In this document: positions 22,500-34,197 of the stretch, in pieces | Layout of the letters: the number at the start of each line of letters is the position of its first letter | How positions within the stretch are numbered: the stretch's first letter is position 1 | Source of the DNA: Ottelia alismoides | Lineage: Eukaryota > Streptophyta > Magnoliopsida > Alismatales > Hydrocharitaceae | Length of the DNA stretch: 64,000 nt | Reading direction: 5' to 3' | Assembly: GCA_037367405.1 (NCBI GenBank) | Contig: JAZKJV010002332.1 | Span: 372,001 to 436,000, forward strand | Translations under genes and position numbers: made by a program | The notes under the pieces: generated by a model | Seen by the model: only the letters and a program-made list of their open reading frames with translations | Database searches by the model: none | Told to the model about the DNA's origin: nothing

Positions 22500-23546
22500 A
22501 GTCTTTTTCATTGTCTATTTTTATGAATTTTTTAGATTTTCCATCGTTTTTGGACTTTTTGGGTTTTTCAAATTTTTTTGGTGTTTTTGGTGGATGAATG
22601 ATCAGACTCTGGATTAGAGGGTAAGTAGTTAGTAGAAGAGGGAGGTTGAATTGACTCTAGTTGTATAGAATGTGTGGGTTCCCTAATGCTCGCTTCCCAA
22701 GCTGGCAGGAATTGAGTGGAATATGTCAGTTACATCTCTCAACTTGGCACCAAATGATTCATTTTTCGCGATAAGCTAAGAAATGTCATCCTCCAAGATG
22801 TTCTCATGACAAATCATGGGAGAAGTCTATTCAATTGGAGGATACTGCTGAGATATTGGGGTATCATACTCAACATACATAGACTCTGGCATGTACTGCT
22901 GGGTCGAGTATGGACCATCTTAATGGTAGATATTTATTGGAGCCTCATATAATGGAGTCAGTGAACGGTGGAATAGCAAGTCTATCTCATGAGTCCAAGC
23001 CTTTGAATGAGTAGGCTCTCTGAGTGTGATATGAAGGCTGGTCAATGTAGGCTTGATTATTAGGGCAAATCAAGTCAGGAAGATTTTAAGGTGCATGCCT
23101 CTCCATTCGGGTAGTTCGATCGACCAAGTTGTACCTTGAAATCCAGTTAGGATGTGCATGTATGATTCGTTGACTTGTCCCATCATTCATATGAAGAGGA
23201 AATGAAGCATGTGGGGGTTGGTAATTATGGCAGTCATTTGTATGAGTAATGGCTTGCTCTTCATTCAATTCTTTGATTCCAACAAGTTCTCAAGAATAAG
23301 GACAGTCAGCCCAAGATGAAAGTGGATCTGGATTGTTAGAATATGGAGTAGGCAATAAATACAAAGAAGTGGAGAAGTCAGTCGATGATCTGACTTCATA
23401 ATCGGGTCGAGGTGGAACCAACCACAGGTACGGGTCTCCCATGGATGGCGAAGGATATATTGAAGAAGGAGAAGGCGAAGATGAATGGTATATGGTCAAG
23501 GAGGAATGACCAGAGGTTACAGGTTATGGGAACCAATATCCCGACA
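22500..23546 (-). pseudogene. Unrecognised ORF1 of element B
   Basis: It begins MSGYWFP at 23546, with a stop at codon 8, and then reads on: Ser/Pro/Tyr-rich (HSSSPSPSSIYPSPS), PLSSWADCPYS at about 23320-23290, then NEEQAITHTNDCHNYQPPHA and ISRYNLVDRTTRMERHAP to about 23086. After several stops a lysine-rich stretch (PKTPKKFEKPKKSKNDGKSK, about 22580-22520) leads to the protease region. I do not recognise a capsid (retrotrans_gag) domain in any frame, although gag is expected at this position. It could be a highly diverged gag or a different protein. Confidence 0.45.
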
Positions 23547-24992
23547 TCTTGAGGAGGAAAGGATGAATTAAGAAGAATAAGGTAGAAAACGTGTAATTAC
23601 ACAGGATAACACACACGGACAGACACAAAGACAAACGCAAGAGCAAACCCTGAGTTCACACTTAACATGGTGAAGGATGTGAAGCCGGGTCTGATTAATC
23701 TGGTTGATTTTAAGTGTAAATTTTCAGGCAAATAGCAAGGATTACGCGGCCTATAGGGAAGTCGGCTCAAAGCCGGTGCATCTCCCATGTTTAACCCGTC
23801 ACCTAAGATACCAATGACCTTCCTTTTTTCGCTCCTATCACTAGCTGAGAAGTTCGAGAACTTGCCCCCATCTACCTACCGAAGTAGGCAGAGGCTGACA
23901 AGGCTTATAACTTCGCCCCGTAGGGTTACTAGCAATTTATCATGGTGCACTGCAATTTCACCCCTATCTACATACTAGAGCAGACGAAGGCTACTTCGTG
24001 ATGGTAAGTCAAACCCCAAATAGGTCAGCCTGTGATATTTGCTTGGAACAGGGTACGTGATATGGAAGGCGGGGATTTTGGCTCTGCCTTAGGGTGTTCA
24101 CACACACTATGTACACTCACTCAGCATGAAATTAAGGTCGGGGTTGCTCTCCCGCAAACAAGGGTCAATTTTAGTCAAATTTTTTGGTCCAATTCAATTA
24201 GCAGTCCTAATTTTAGAGATTAGTTGTCACTTTAATTAATCCGCACAAGAAATCACGTCTACCGTGCAGTCCCAATTTGTTTATTCAAGTTTACAAAAAC
24301 CAAGAGAGGGAATAAGAAAAAGCCAATGCGATCGAGAAAACGATGATGAATGCTTGAGTAAGAAGACTTACAATGCCTCCAGCTCTCTACATGCAGGATG
24401 CAAAACATAATTGAAATTTTTACACTAAATGAATGCAAGCGCTGAAAAGCCACTCCTATACAGGCAATTCAATTAGCGAGGGAAGAATGAATTTCAATTT
24501 GTCTAAGATCTGCGGTCTAAGTGCATCTTTTAATGGTGAAGTGTGGTTCTAGACATTACGAGCACAAACAGTACTAAAAAAGCTCTAAGAGTCGCGAGTG
24601 TGGGTCCTATCCTACGTCAATCGACCAAACAACACAAAAACACTTTTTATTATTTAATTTCATGCACAAGAACCCAAACAGGATCCGCTTTAAATATATA
24701 ATTACAAATATATGAAAATCTCTCATTAAAAGATCTCTTTGGGATCTCAACAGCCGACTCGATCCATGAATCGTCGGCCTCCGATGCACTTCGAGATGCA
24801 TCGACTTAAAGAAAGTTGTTACAAGTCCATCGGACCCTCGCACAAAAAGATAAAAATTATGTCAGTGAGAGATATACAATAAATAAATAAATAATTGGAG
24901 AAAATGGAATAATTAAAAATGGGTTCGGAGGTCAGGCTACCCGAATGAATGGAAACCCAAAACCTAATTTTCTAAAATGATCCTAAGTGCCT
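23547..24992 (-). other. Untranslated leader of element B
   Basis: About 1.45 kb between PBS and ORF1 with no credible frame. Its part 24570-24640 is repeated in the short element at 2286-2345. Leader length is close to that of element A (28929-30436). Confidence 0.6.
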
Positions 24993-25009
24993 CCCCGGCA
25001 ACGGTGCCA
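24993..25009 (-). promoter_or_regulatory. Primer-binding site for tRNA-Asp, element B
   Basis: The plus strand CCCCGGCAACGGTGCCA equals the 3' end of plant tRNA-Asp (CCCCGGCAACGGCGCCA) except for one base. Read in element orientation it is TGGCACCGTTGCCGGGG, two bases after the LTR end TCAATCA, the standard place for minus-strand priming in Athila/Tat. Confidence 0.92.
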
Positions 25010-25011
25010 TT

Positions 25012-25032
25012 TGATTGACCCAGATTTTATAA
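25012..25032 (-). repeat. 21-bp remnant of element B 5' LTR at fusion junction
   Basis: TGATTGACCCAGATTTTATA matches the 3' end of LTR B at 15705-15725 (TGATTGACACATATTTTATC). Immediately beyond, the sequence is the RT of element A (the codons for WRVCVDYRKL end at about 25035). Nearly the whole 3.4-kb 5' LTR of B and the rest of A pol are missing between them. Confidence 0.75.
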
Positions 25033-25680
25033 CTTCCTGTAATCAACACATACACGCCATGATGTGGTTACTTTCTTTGGAATCTCCTCTCCACTCTCAT
25101 TCGTAACCATCTAAATTCCCGACTTCTTCGGGACAACATGTAATGGGCTAACCCATTCAGAGTTGGAGAAGGGATAAATAAACCCTACTTCACACCATTT
25201 CGTAATATCTTTCTTGACAACATCTCGTAAAATCAGATTTAGTCTGCGATAAAACTCTCTAGAAGGTCTGTTGTCATGATCGAGATAGATTTGATGAGAA
25301 CACAAAGTAGGATTTATCCCACAGAGATAGGATACAGTCCACCCAATAGCCTTGTAGTTTCTTCAAGAATCTCCATCAGACAAGATTCTTGCTCTTCGGT
25401 CAAATATGCGCTAATAATGACCGGAAACTATCGATGTGGACCCACAAGAATGCGTATTTCATGATTGGTGGCAATGTCTTCAGCTCTGTTAAGGTAGAAT
25501 ATGGATCTATTGTAACCTCATTTATATGTGTAATGGGATTTGTGCCGGTGACAGATGTGTCTGCAATATGGCTATCCACCATCTCAATGTGCTCCAGAGT
25601 CGGACTATAGAAGATGTCTAATACATCATCAGACTCACTGCTATGCTCATCCTCAGAATGACTAGAGGAAAATAACTCAG
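25033..25680 (-). pseudogene. N-terminal reverse transcriptase fragment, element A
   Basis: The minus strand gives YKAIGWTVSYLCGINPTLCS then HQIYLDHDNRPSREFYRRLN (about 25340-25240), VVKKDITKWCEVGFIYPFSN then SEWVSPLHVVPKKSGI (to about 25110), one stop, and TSWRVCVDYRKL (about 25065-25035). This is the start of an Athila/Tat RT. The active-site FMDD and everything after it is absent because of the junction with element B. 25340-25680 is the decayed linker from the protease. Confidence 0.88.
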
Positions 25681-26640
25681 CTAAATGAAACTCAAGGAAT
25701 CGTGTAAACTCTCTGTGTCTGAAATATCTGCAATAAAATCCTCATGTATCTGCTCCATCTGCTCATCATCATCCATATTGAAATATAAAGTACCACTATA
25801 AGAACTGCCAACTGTAGTCTTGGACCCATCCTCTGCTAGGAAATCTTGGATCTCTACTCGATACCTCTCAAGTTCATCAAGGCGAACCTCATCCATGTAA
25901 TCACAGGCGGCTAAAGAACTCAAGATATCTGAACTGGAAGTGGATGCGGCACTGGATGTGTGTGATTCTCTCACCATCTCTATATGTACCTTCTCACCCT
26001 AAGCACGAAAAGATACCTTCCCTATATCATAAGCGAAGAGAGCCTTCGTGGTCTCTAAGAAAGGCCTCCCAAGAATGATCAGGGTAAGGTGCAACTGTGT
26101 AGGGCAATCCATGTCAAGGACAATAAAGTCCACTGGGAACTACATGTCATCCATGGTCACGATAACGTTCCTCAATATGCCCCTAGGTCTCTTTACAAAT
26201 CTATTAGCAAACTGAAGGATCAGGCAGGATTATAGAGTACCTAACTCGAGCTTGTCGATTAAACAAGATGGTATCAAATTGATCGAGGAAGCATTATCTA
26301 ATAGAGTGTGATCAAATGCTGCATGGGCAACCTCGCATCTGACGTAATGTGCTCTTGAATCCTTCTTTTTCTTAGGCAATTTGTTATGTATAGCGCAGGA
26401 TGTGTCCTTGGTCAAAACATGCTTCTCTGTACGTGATCTCTTTTTCCTACGTGTGGTACATCTATTCTTCAACTGATTCTTGAGCATAGGAAAGTGATCC
26501 AAGGCATCGTGAAGCGGGATCTTCAAAAATAGGTGATCTTTCAATATTCGCTCGGTCTGGAGTGACAACATTCTTTTTTGTGTTTTTCTTTTCTTTTCCA
26601 AACAAGGCATCGGGGAAATGAACAATCTCAGGAATGACAA
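25681..26640 (-). pseudogene. Protease and acidic linker, element A
   Basis: FLKIPLHDALDHFPMLKNQL (about 26530-26470), NKLPKKKKDS, YVRCEVAHAAFDHTLLDNAS then SINLIPSCLIDKLELG (about 26345-26235), FANRFVKRPRGI, FPVDFIVLDMD and LIILGRPFLETTKALF (about 26085-26035) give the complete Athila/Tat retropepsin order. The catalytic triplet is DNA rather than D(T/S)G. There are stops near 26229 and 26140. It continues as an acidic stretch to 25681 (for example YFNMDDDEQMEQIHEDF). The layout parallels element B at 21740-22495. Confidence 0.82.
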
Positions 26641-27229
26641 AATAAAGATTTTTATTCACATCAGTAGTGGAATCAACATGTACATCGAGAGTTTCATAAT
26701 TATGTACAAAACTCACTAAAACATGGGGAGAAAAATCTGCATCGAGAGTATATGCATGGTACGGCGTGATATCATCGTCTGACTCACTTGTGTCCATGTC
26801 AATTGTCTCTGCATCGCTCCCCTATATCTGATAATCAAACTAGTCATTATGGTGGTCCTCCTCCTCAGCATCATAATGTGTGTGATCAATATCATCATGG
26901 ATTAGCTCTCGCTCCTCATCATGTTCTCTCTCCTCTACTCTATCAGGTGCTCGTGGTGATCTACTGCTCCTGAGACGAATGAAGTTAGATAAAAAATCAT
27001 GAACAGCGATCGTACCTGTAGTGGTGGTGTCAACCTGATCTGAATGCCTCCTCTTATTGTTCAGATTCATCTGAGGCTGGGCTGGGAGAGTGGTCTTGGG
27101 CACAACTAGACAATGGTTAACCCGCTCCATATCTATCCTATGTGCGGTATGGAGTGTGCTGAACATATCCATGATCTGGTTCAGTGCCATGGCCTGTGAA
27201 GACATCTCAGACTATGTGTGGTGACCCTG
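26641..27229 (-). pseudogene. gag-protease linker of element A
   Basis: Charged frames: ALNQIMDMFSTLHTAHRIDM (about 27190-27130), a HDDIDHTHYDAEEEDHHND tail (to 26840), and in another frame TSESDDDITPYHAY at about 26790-26750. No zinc knuckle or other domain is seen. It is low-complexity and acidic, as at the equivalent place in element P. Confidence 0.5.
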
Positions 27230-28928
27230 GCTATCTACTCTCTCCTGCCTAGAAGTGTGTTGCGTGGTGTGTAAGGCTGAGGAGATCTCTGAGGTGTAAA
27301 AGAAGATTGTTGTTGTTGCTGGTAATGATGTGTCTGTAAATGTGTAGCAGGATACTGTAAAGAATGTGGTCTCTAATATGCATGCCGGAGAAATTATTGC
27401 TGCATGTAAGGCTGACGGTGCTGGAAATGTGGACGTCCATGCTGTGGATGACTATACTGCTGCAGTAGCTGGTGTACGTTATGAGTAGTAAAGTGTATTG
27501 AAGACTAAATAGGAGCGTACCATATCCCGTTGATCTCAAAAGTAGCATGAGAATCAACATCAACATCTCTAGAGCTATTGATCTGACTCAAGTCGGCATC
27601 GGACGGATCCGCATGCCAATCAAGTTGTGGAGTCTCAGTAGGCTGAACTGGCACGCTCTGAACAAACTATATCTGACGGGTGGGAGGAGCGAGTAAAGAT
27701 CTCCTAACAGGCTGGGGAGTAAAAGAAGGATGAGTTTGTTGGTATAGAAGCTGCAACTCACTCTCCTTCTTCGTTAAATCACTCAACTGCTGAGGAAGTA
27801 ATGAGAGCTTCTCTAACTCTTGCAGCGGCTGTAAATCCTGAACTTGCTTCTAAATCACATCGACTAATGTAAGCTTCTCACTAATAAACCCCATGTCAGC
27901 TCGTGACTCAGAATCTGAAACATGTGCCACCTTTTGATGTTCTCGATGATGTGGTGGTTGTGGGCCCTTCTAGAATGCCCGAGTAGAATCAATGACACGT
28001 GAATTCTCCGCCATCCACTCAAAGATGGACCAAACTGACTCAGCATCCCTATTCAGATAACTGTCACCACATGCAGCGCTCACTAAGCCCTAAACATCTG
28101 GTTGGAGTCCTCCAAAATAATTCTACACTAGCACCTTCAAAGGTATCTCATGATGTGGGCATCTCTCTGTCAAATCCTTGAATCTATCCCATGACTCATG
28201 GAATTATTCATGCGGTAACATCATAAAATTGGAGATCTGGCTCCTCATCATGTTAGTCCATCCTAGAGGAAAATATTTACGCAGGAATGTGGAGTTTAGA
28301 TTGCCCCATGTAGAAATCTCCCTCCTTAGGTGACTCAACCAGAAGAGCGCCTTATCTGCTAAGGTGAAAGGGAAGGCCTTGAGGCGAACAACCTTCTGCG
28401 TAACTCCTGGATAACTACTCGTACCACAAAACATCTCAAATTGCTGCTAAGGTGAAAGGGAAGGCCTTGAGGCGAACAACCTTCTGCGTAACTCCTGGAT
28501 AACTAGTCGTACCACAAAACATCTCAAATTGCTGCAAAAAAGGTAAACGTCTCCTCTGTAATGTTACCATAGAACTTGGGAAGCAAAGAAATAAAGGATA
28601 GTCTCAGCTCGTATGACCCTTGATTCGGTGGTAACTAAATCCAATGGTGTAGCGTCCTAGCTCCTGGGTCATACTCATCTCGCAAAGTAACGGGAACCAC
28701 TGTAGGTGGTAATGGGTTCCTCGCTCCTACTCTCAGCGTAGTGATCTCATCTCTAAGCTCATCCTGGACTCGACAATGATCTCTGATCTGTAAGCTCATA
28801 TGCCGTAACGTGTCTAAAATCCCCGTAGTCATATCTGATGTTGGATCAGGTCTCTCATCTATCCGTCTCTCTTATGTCTGTCTATCCTCAGCAACTATGT
28901 CTTCAACTGTTCCCTTCCCTCTAGCCAT
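27230..28928 (-). pseudogene. gag of element A
   Basis: It starts MARGKGTVEDIVAEDRQT at 28928 (stop at codon 19), then MSLQIRDHCRVQDELRDEI, a capsid-like core with VVRLKAFPFTLADKALFWLS (about 28395-28335), STWGNLNSTFLRKYFPLG (about 28305-28250), RSQISNFMMLPHE, WDRFKDLTERCPHHEIP (about 28190-28145) and AAESVWSIFEWMAENSR-like residues near 28035. These are the classic plant gypsy gag motifs (AFPFSLxDxAxxWL, FLxKYFP, WERFKxLLxxCPHH). The tail is Gln/His-rich. An 88-bp direct duplication at 28356-28531 shifts the frame. Confidence 0.88.
28356..28531. repeat. 88-bp tandem duplication inside gag of element A
   Basis: 28356-28443 and 28444-28531 are identical except one base (ACTACTCG against ACTAGTCG). 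As 88 is not a multiple of three, the duplication itself shifts the gag frame. Confidence 0.97.
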
Positions 28929-30436
28929 GATCTTCGAATCCTCTAGGAAGGAAAAAGTCTCATAAGAACTCAATGAAAAATGTATAGGAGAAATAGACGA
29001 AACTTGAGGCATGGTTCTGCCTCAACAACAAGGCTGTGAGGCAAGGGAATCTAGGTTTGACTCCTCTCGTGACTAGGTGGAATCAACTCGAGAAGAGGGT
29101 CATCTCAAGACTGTGAAGACATATGATTGACGGTGGATCATTGAAATCTCACGGAGTTTAAGCACAAAATCCGTCTGGTCATCATCTTCAATGTCAAATG
29201 AATACGGTAGAGAGCACGATATCAAGTAAAAAACACAAGTGTGAAGGCATATAAGACGTGGTATAACGCACACCTCTCATGCAAACACAATACAACCCCA
29301 TGTTCACCAACTACACGCAGTGAAGACCAATGGATCGATCTTTTATCTTTTCAATTTTATTTTTGGTGATCAATCAATTAAGCCGTCAGTGCACAACAAC
29401 CTAAACAAGACTACTTCTTTTAAAATCTGAGGCAAGTGCTTGAAGCAAGTAACAGGAACTGAAGAGTGAGTCCAAGCTCTTAGGGCACAAGTCCATGGAT
29501 TTGGGATCTATTCCTTAAGTGTACGTGCCTCACTCTGTCTGGAGTGTACCTGCAAACAATGAGGGATTTTCTCTCCCAATACAAGTTAAGACCAGGTATT
29601 TTTAATTTTTTTATCAAGTTTTTAGAAGAAAGATAACTTTTTTTATTTTTATGGTTTTCATTTTTTTGGATATTTTCAACAATATCTAGCAGGAGGTTGG
29701 TTCTTTTTAACTTTTCGAAATGTGTCTCACAAAGGGAGAATCATGGAATGCAGCTGAAAACGATGATGCATGCTAAGATAGAGATCATACCTGATGTCAG
29801 CAGTCTACATGCAAGTGATCCGTGCAGAATTTGTAAACCTATAGGCTAATGCATGAAAAGTCAAGAAAAACCGAGTCCTAATCAACAGTTCTAGTGTAAG
29901 AATGAATTATTTCTCAAATCAGTGATTTATGCCAAAGTGTGGATTAGGGAGGTAGGTTTTACTTTAGTCGTCTAATTAATCAGTCATGCAAACCTAAGGC
30001 TCCACGAAATCGCGTGAAACAAAAAAAATCAATGAAAACCAAAACCCGCGGTGAGGTCCCCCATGTGCACCGGCACCTGGTGAAATAGACCCCGAAGAAA
30101 GTTTGGAGTCTAGTTTACAATTCAGGATGTCCTTAGTGGACCACTTCTACAAAAGTTCGAAAAGTGCAGAAGCTCTTCCTCTCCTAAAAAAATACACAAA
30201 CTCGCTCTGCCCTCTGCAACCGACTCGTAAAGAAGGAATCGATCTCTACACTTTCAACTGATTCGGATTTCTAAGCAGTCGGCTGATCGTGCAGGCCATG
30301 TAAAACTTGTTAGCAGCTCAAGATACGAACCAAGAGAAGACTCGGAAAAATCGTAAAAACTGGAGAAAAATTGCGAGAAATAAGAAGAAAGAAAAAAATC
30401 ACAAAATAGGATAAAAACTGAAATATAGCTAATGCC
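28929..30436 (-). other. Untranslated leader of element A
   Basis: About 1.5 kb between PBS and gag. No coding frame or RNA gene is seen. Long leaders are usual in Athila/Tat. Confidence 0.65.
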
Positions 30437-30454
30437 TCCCCCACAACGGCGCCA
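30437..30454 (-). promoter_or_regulatory. Primer-binding site for tRNA-Asp, element A
   Basis: In element orientation, TGGCGCCGTTGTGGGG. It matches the complement of plant tRNA-Asp 3' end over the first eleven bases and all but two overall. Confidence 0.9.
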
Positions 30455-33400
30455 TTTTTATAACACGGACCTGCCTGCAGTTAAGAAAGGTGCCAGTGTA
30501 GAAAACCGCAAAGAAAGATTTACGTGTATCAAACAAAGAAATCGATAAAATAGGAAAGAGAGAAGGAGAATTGAATAAAATATCTTCTCTCCTATTTTAC
30601 CTTAAGCTATTTATTTTACCAGGTAAGTGTGCCTAGGTCGAACTCAAGGATGTAGAATAAAAATGTTTCGATTGTTTAAAGGAAAGGGAATTTTTGTGAT
30701 TTTTTACTTCTTCTCTAAGGAAATGAGAAAGCGAGAAATCTTTTTTTATCGGTTTTTTATTTAGAAATTTTTATTTGATTTTATATTTTTTAAATTTTTA
30801 TTTATTTTCCAAAGCGGTATTTTTCATACGATTTACCTACAATAAGGTATGTGGAAAATATGTAAAATATAAGTGATACTATAGAGTAGGTAGGTCGCTC
30901 GAGCAACAGGCTCGAAAAGCACTCGAAACAAACTCGAGACGGAGTTGAATTACGAAGAATAAAATATCAATGAAATCATGATAAAATTCTTTAAAAATTG
31001 AATCGAGATAAATCTAGGGCAGTTGGATAGCTACCCCAAGAAAATCGTCTCGTAATAGTGTCCAAAATAAGTCTAAAACTATCCTACAGTCCAGGGGTAT
31101 AAAAGAAAGAAAAATATAAAGAGTTCTGCAGTTCAATCCTTGCTCAGAGACCAAAATGTAAAGAAAATAAAAGGTTATTACATTTAGGTTCCTGTGTAGG
31201 GACCTAAATGTAATATCAGGAAACTTTTGGAGTGCTTCTGTAAATCTGGAAGTAGGCCGGGTTTATGTTGTAATTTCTCCACCGGTTCGCAGTCATCGGC
31301 CTGGATTAGAAGATGGCGCGTAATCTGGGCCACTCGTTATGGTGCCACGTGCAGAAGCCCGTAGCATCTGGCAATCTTGTTGTTCTTCAATTCTAGCGTG
31401 CAGCTGGCGGTGATGCTCTCTTCTGCGAATTCTTCCTGGCGGTCGACGAAGTTATTTGGCCTCCTACAGAGCAAGAGGGGTGACATCTTCACCCCTCGAG
31501 CTCGCTTGCGGGTGAATCGACTCTGAAGGTGGCTGAAGGTTGTTGTAATCTGCCGATGAAGATGGCTGGTCTGACTATCCTAGAGTCCGATAAGGATGGT
31601 GATGTTTGATCTTATATTTGGATTTCCAAGCTCCAGTTGAAGTTGTTGTTGCTTCAGATAACATATGGACCTGCAAACAATGATTTTTGTGCTCGATTCA
31701 TGCAAGAATCAACCAAGAAGGTTAGATTTACAAGTTAAAGAATGTTTCAAGAATTATTGCAAACAATGAAATGGGAAAGAAGGGAGATGTTCTTGGGATT
31801 GATTCGATTTGGTTTGAAGGGTTGAAATTCGATATGCGTTTAATGACAATGATCAATGATCCTAATTATGTGCTTAACTTGGCTAATCATGGCACATGAT
31901 TCGAGAATTAAAATGTGAAAGGTGGATGAATTAGCTGGGAAGTGCAGGGTGTAAGACCTCTATTGGTCGTCGCTCGACAGTCGGTGGCCGGAGCTTTGCG
32001 CGCATGGTGCGGCGTTGCAAGTCCAATCTTGGACCTGGAACGTCTCCCCAATCTCCACTCTTCCACGCGGGATGGCTCATGGGTGCAGTCACCACTGGAG
32101 TTGGCCGGAACAAAGCGAGGAAGGAGGAGGGTTAGCCTGGTAGTTCTTGAGTTCAAGGTGGGTTGGAGAAGTTAGTTGGCTCGCGCCAACTTTAGGGGCT
32201 TTTAAAGGTGAAATGGAAGGACGTTTGGATAGATCTAAGGGTAAGTGTGTGTCAGGGTTGTTAGGGGGAGAAGATGGAGGGGTAGGATCAAATGAAGGGG
32301 TTAGAAATGGCACGGGATAAACCAGTGAAGAACAAGCGTTGGAACAGAACTCCAACTGCTAAGTTCTTGAAGAAGAAGAACCAGGTGCTGACACGTGTCA
32401 GCACCTGGTTGGCCAGATGTTAAATTTAATATAAATTAAGTAATAAATAGTAAATGATATTATTTTAAATAGGTATAAAAACAAAAGGTCTAGATAATTA
32501 AATTATCTAAATTATGGTATAATTAATTTTTATAAATACCAAATATTGTAAAAAAATATAAATATTATATTAATAAATAGGTATAAATAATACTTAATAA
32601 ATAGGTTTGGATTCTTAATTCAATAAATAAATAATTACATATTAAATTTTATATTTTCTTAATTATTAGAATAATAAATAAAAATCTATGTGAATTCTTG
32701 TGGATTTTAAAAAATCAGTTTAGATTTATTAATAAATACGTTTATAAGTTATGTAGTTTAATTTCATCTATAAATTAGGGCTTGAATTTAAATAAATAAT
32801 AAATAAGCTCCAAAATTTCTGAAATAAATCATGGTTAAAGTACAAGATCACAAAAATAATTAAAAGTTATAAAATTAATAAAATTATAAATAATTTGTTA
32901 TAAATAAAATAAATAGCCCGGAAACCCCATTGTCATTAGGTTCCAAAACTGACATTTTGCAAACAAACTCCGATTTTAATGAAATCACCTCCATTAATTA
33001 GATAATATTATTTTATGAATTTTAAAGGTGAGTAGAGTGAAATTGAAGTTCGTATGAGAAAGTTATGATGTTTGGGAATTTAGAATTTGACAATTTAAAT
33101 GATGGAATTCTTGGCATAAATACATGATAATATATTTAGCTTATTTTTAATTTTTTGTATACATTTTTAGAAATAATCAGGAAAAGATTTTGGTGAAAAT
33201 GATGCTAATATGAATTAAATAAAAATCAAGGAAGATTTGATATTGATTTGATATATAATGGAGAATGTGTGGAGTGTATCTTTAACTATTTTTATGATTT
33301 TCTTTTCTTTCTCCCCCTACTTGTTTGTTTGTTGAGCAATCCATGCTGACTTGGTCTCGGAGATTAGGTTGTATAAATATATTTTGCAGCTATATTTATA

Positions 33401-33626
33401 TTTTCTAAGTCATATTGTACTTATATACATATTTACAATCTGCCTTCTATTCTTTTCTTTATTTTTTATTCTTTTATTTATTTACATGTTTTTAATGCAT
33501 AAAAGTGCATTCTTATTCATGAATGTGTTTTTGATAAAATATGGAAATTAATGGATATTTACATTTATTTGTTAAGGTTTTTAAGACAAAATGCGACAGA
33601 ACTGTTAATGAATCATGGATTCATCA
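30455..33626 (-). repeat. 5' LTR of element A, 3.2 kb
   Basis: The minus strand starts TGATGAATCCATGATTCATT at 33626 and ends next to the PBS at about 30455. The block 32925-33065 aligns with 18655-18800 (LTR B), with 60440-60570 in reverse (LTR D), and with 1560-1700 (LTR E). A 32-bp perfect palindrome centred on CACGTG lies at 32379-32410. A near-3'-end block at 30625-30655 (GTTCGACCTAGGCACACTTA in LTR sense) is shared with LTR C and LTR G. Frames at 31908-32175 are composition-driven. Confidence 0.8.
32379..32410. promoter_or_regulatory. 32-bp perfect palindrome with central G-box
   Basis: The left half AACCAGGTGCTGACAC is followed by its exact complement. The centre is ACACGTGT, containing the G-box CACGTG bound by plant bZIP/bHLH factors. 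Only half-site versions (CACGTGTCGCACCTG) remain in LTR B. Confidence 0.85.
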
Positions 33627-34197
33627 ATACTCAAAAGAGACACATCCCAGTGTGCTCCCAGAAAAACAAGTGTAGGCGACATTGAATTCTCTTGACAGAC
33701 ACACTGATCAACAAAATAAATATACTTGTGTTGAGTAATAAGGCACTCGAGGGACCTCTTGTTCCAGTTTGAGGGAGAGAAAAATAGACACAATCCTATG
33801 GCCTCCATCATTTGGCAGTTCTTCTATACTTTCAAGTCTGACGAACTAATGAGATCGTTGAATGAAGCAAGGATAGACTTATTCCCCAGTGTTGAGGATT
33901 AGGTCTAGAGGAGAGTCTCCCGAACTGGAACTTTGGGTGATGTCTTGACTCGACTCTCATGATTGCAGTACACTAAATTTCATACCCTTATATTTTGTGT
34001 ACAAATAGAGTGTCTGATAATTATAGAAGTTGGATTCCATTTGACTAGAGCATGGTTGAGCACAGAATTTTTGGATCATTTAAATTAATGGTTTTTGAAG
34101 AATTGATCCTTGAAATTTTCACATGCACAATCAGGAATTAATCCGACTCCTTCATTCTTTATATGCTCGAGGACGAGCATAATTTAAATATAGTGTA
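33627..34197 (+). other. 3' internal end of a plus-strand gypsy element (element C)
   Basis: It ends in the box ATGCTCGAGGACGAGCAT (34163-34180, a perfect 7-bp stem) followed by AATTTAAATATAGTGTA and the LTR start at 34198. This is the same order as before LTR B (19141-19176, reverse). No coding frame is seen; pol is missing. Its left side abuts LTR A. Confidence 0.6.

Noticed and set aside
24993..25009. Possible tRNA-Asp gene
   Set aside because: Only the 3'-terminal 17 bases match; it is a retrotransposon primer-binding site, with LTR end and leader on either side.
28356..28531. CRISPR-like repeat
   Set aside because: Two directly adjacent 88-bp units without spacers; a tandem duplication in a plant gag gene.
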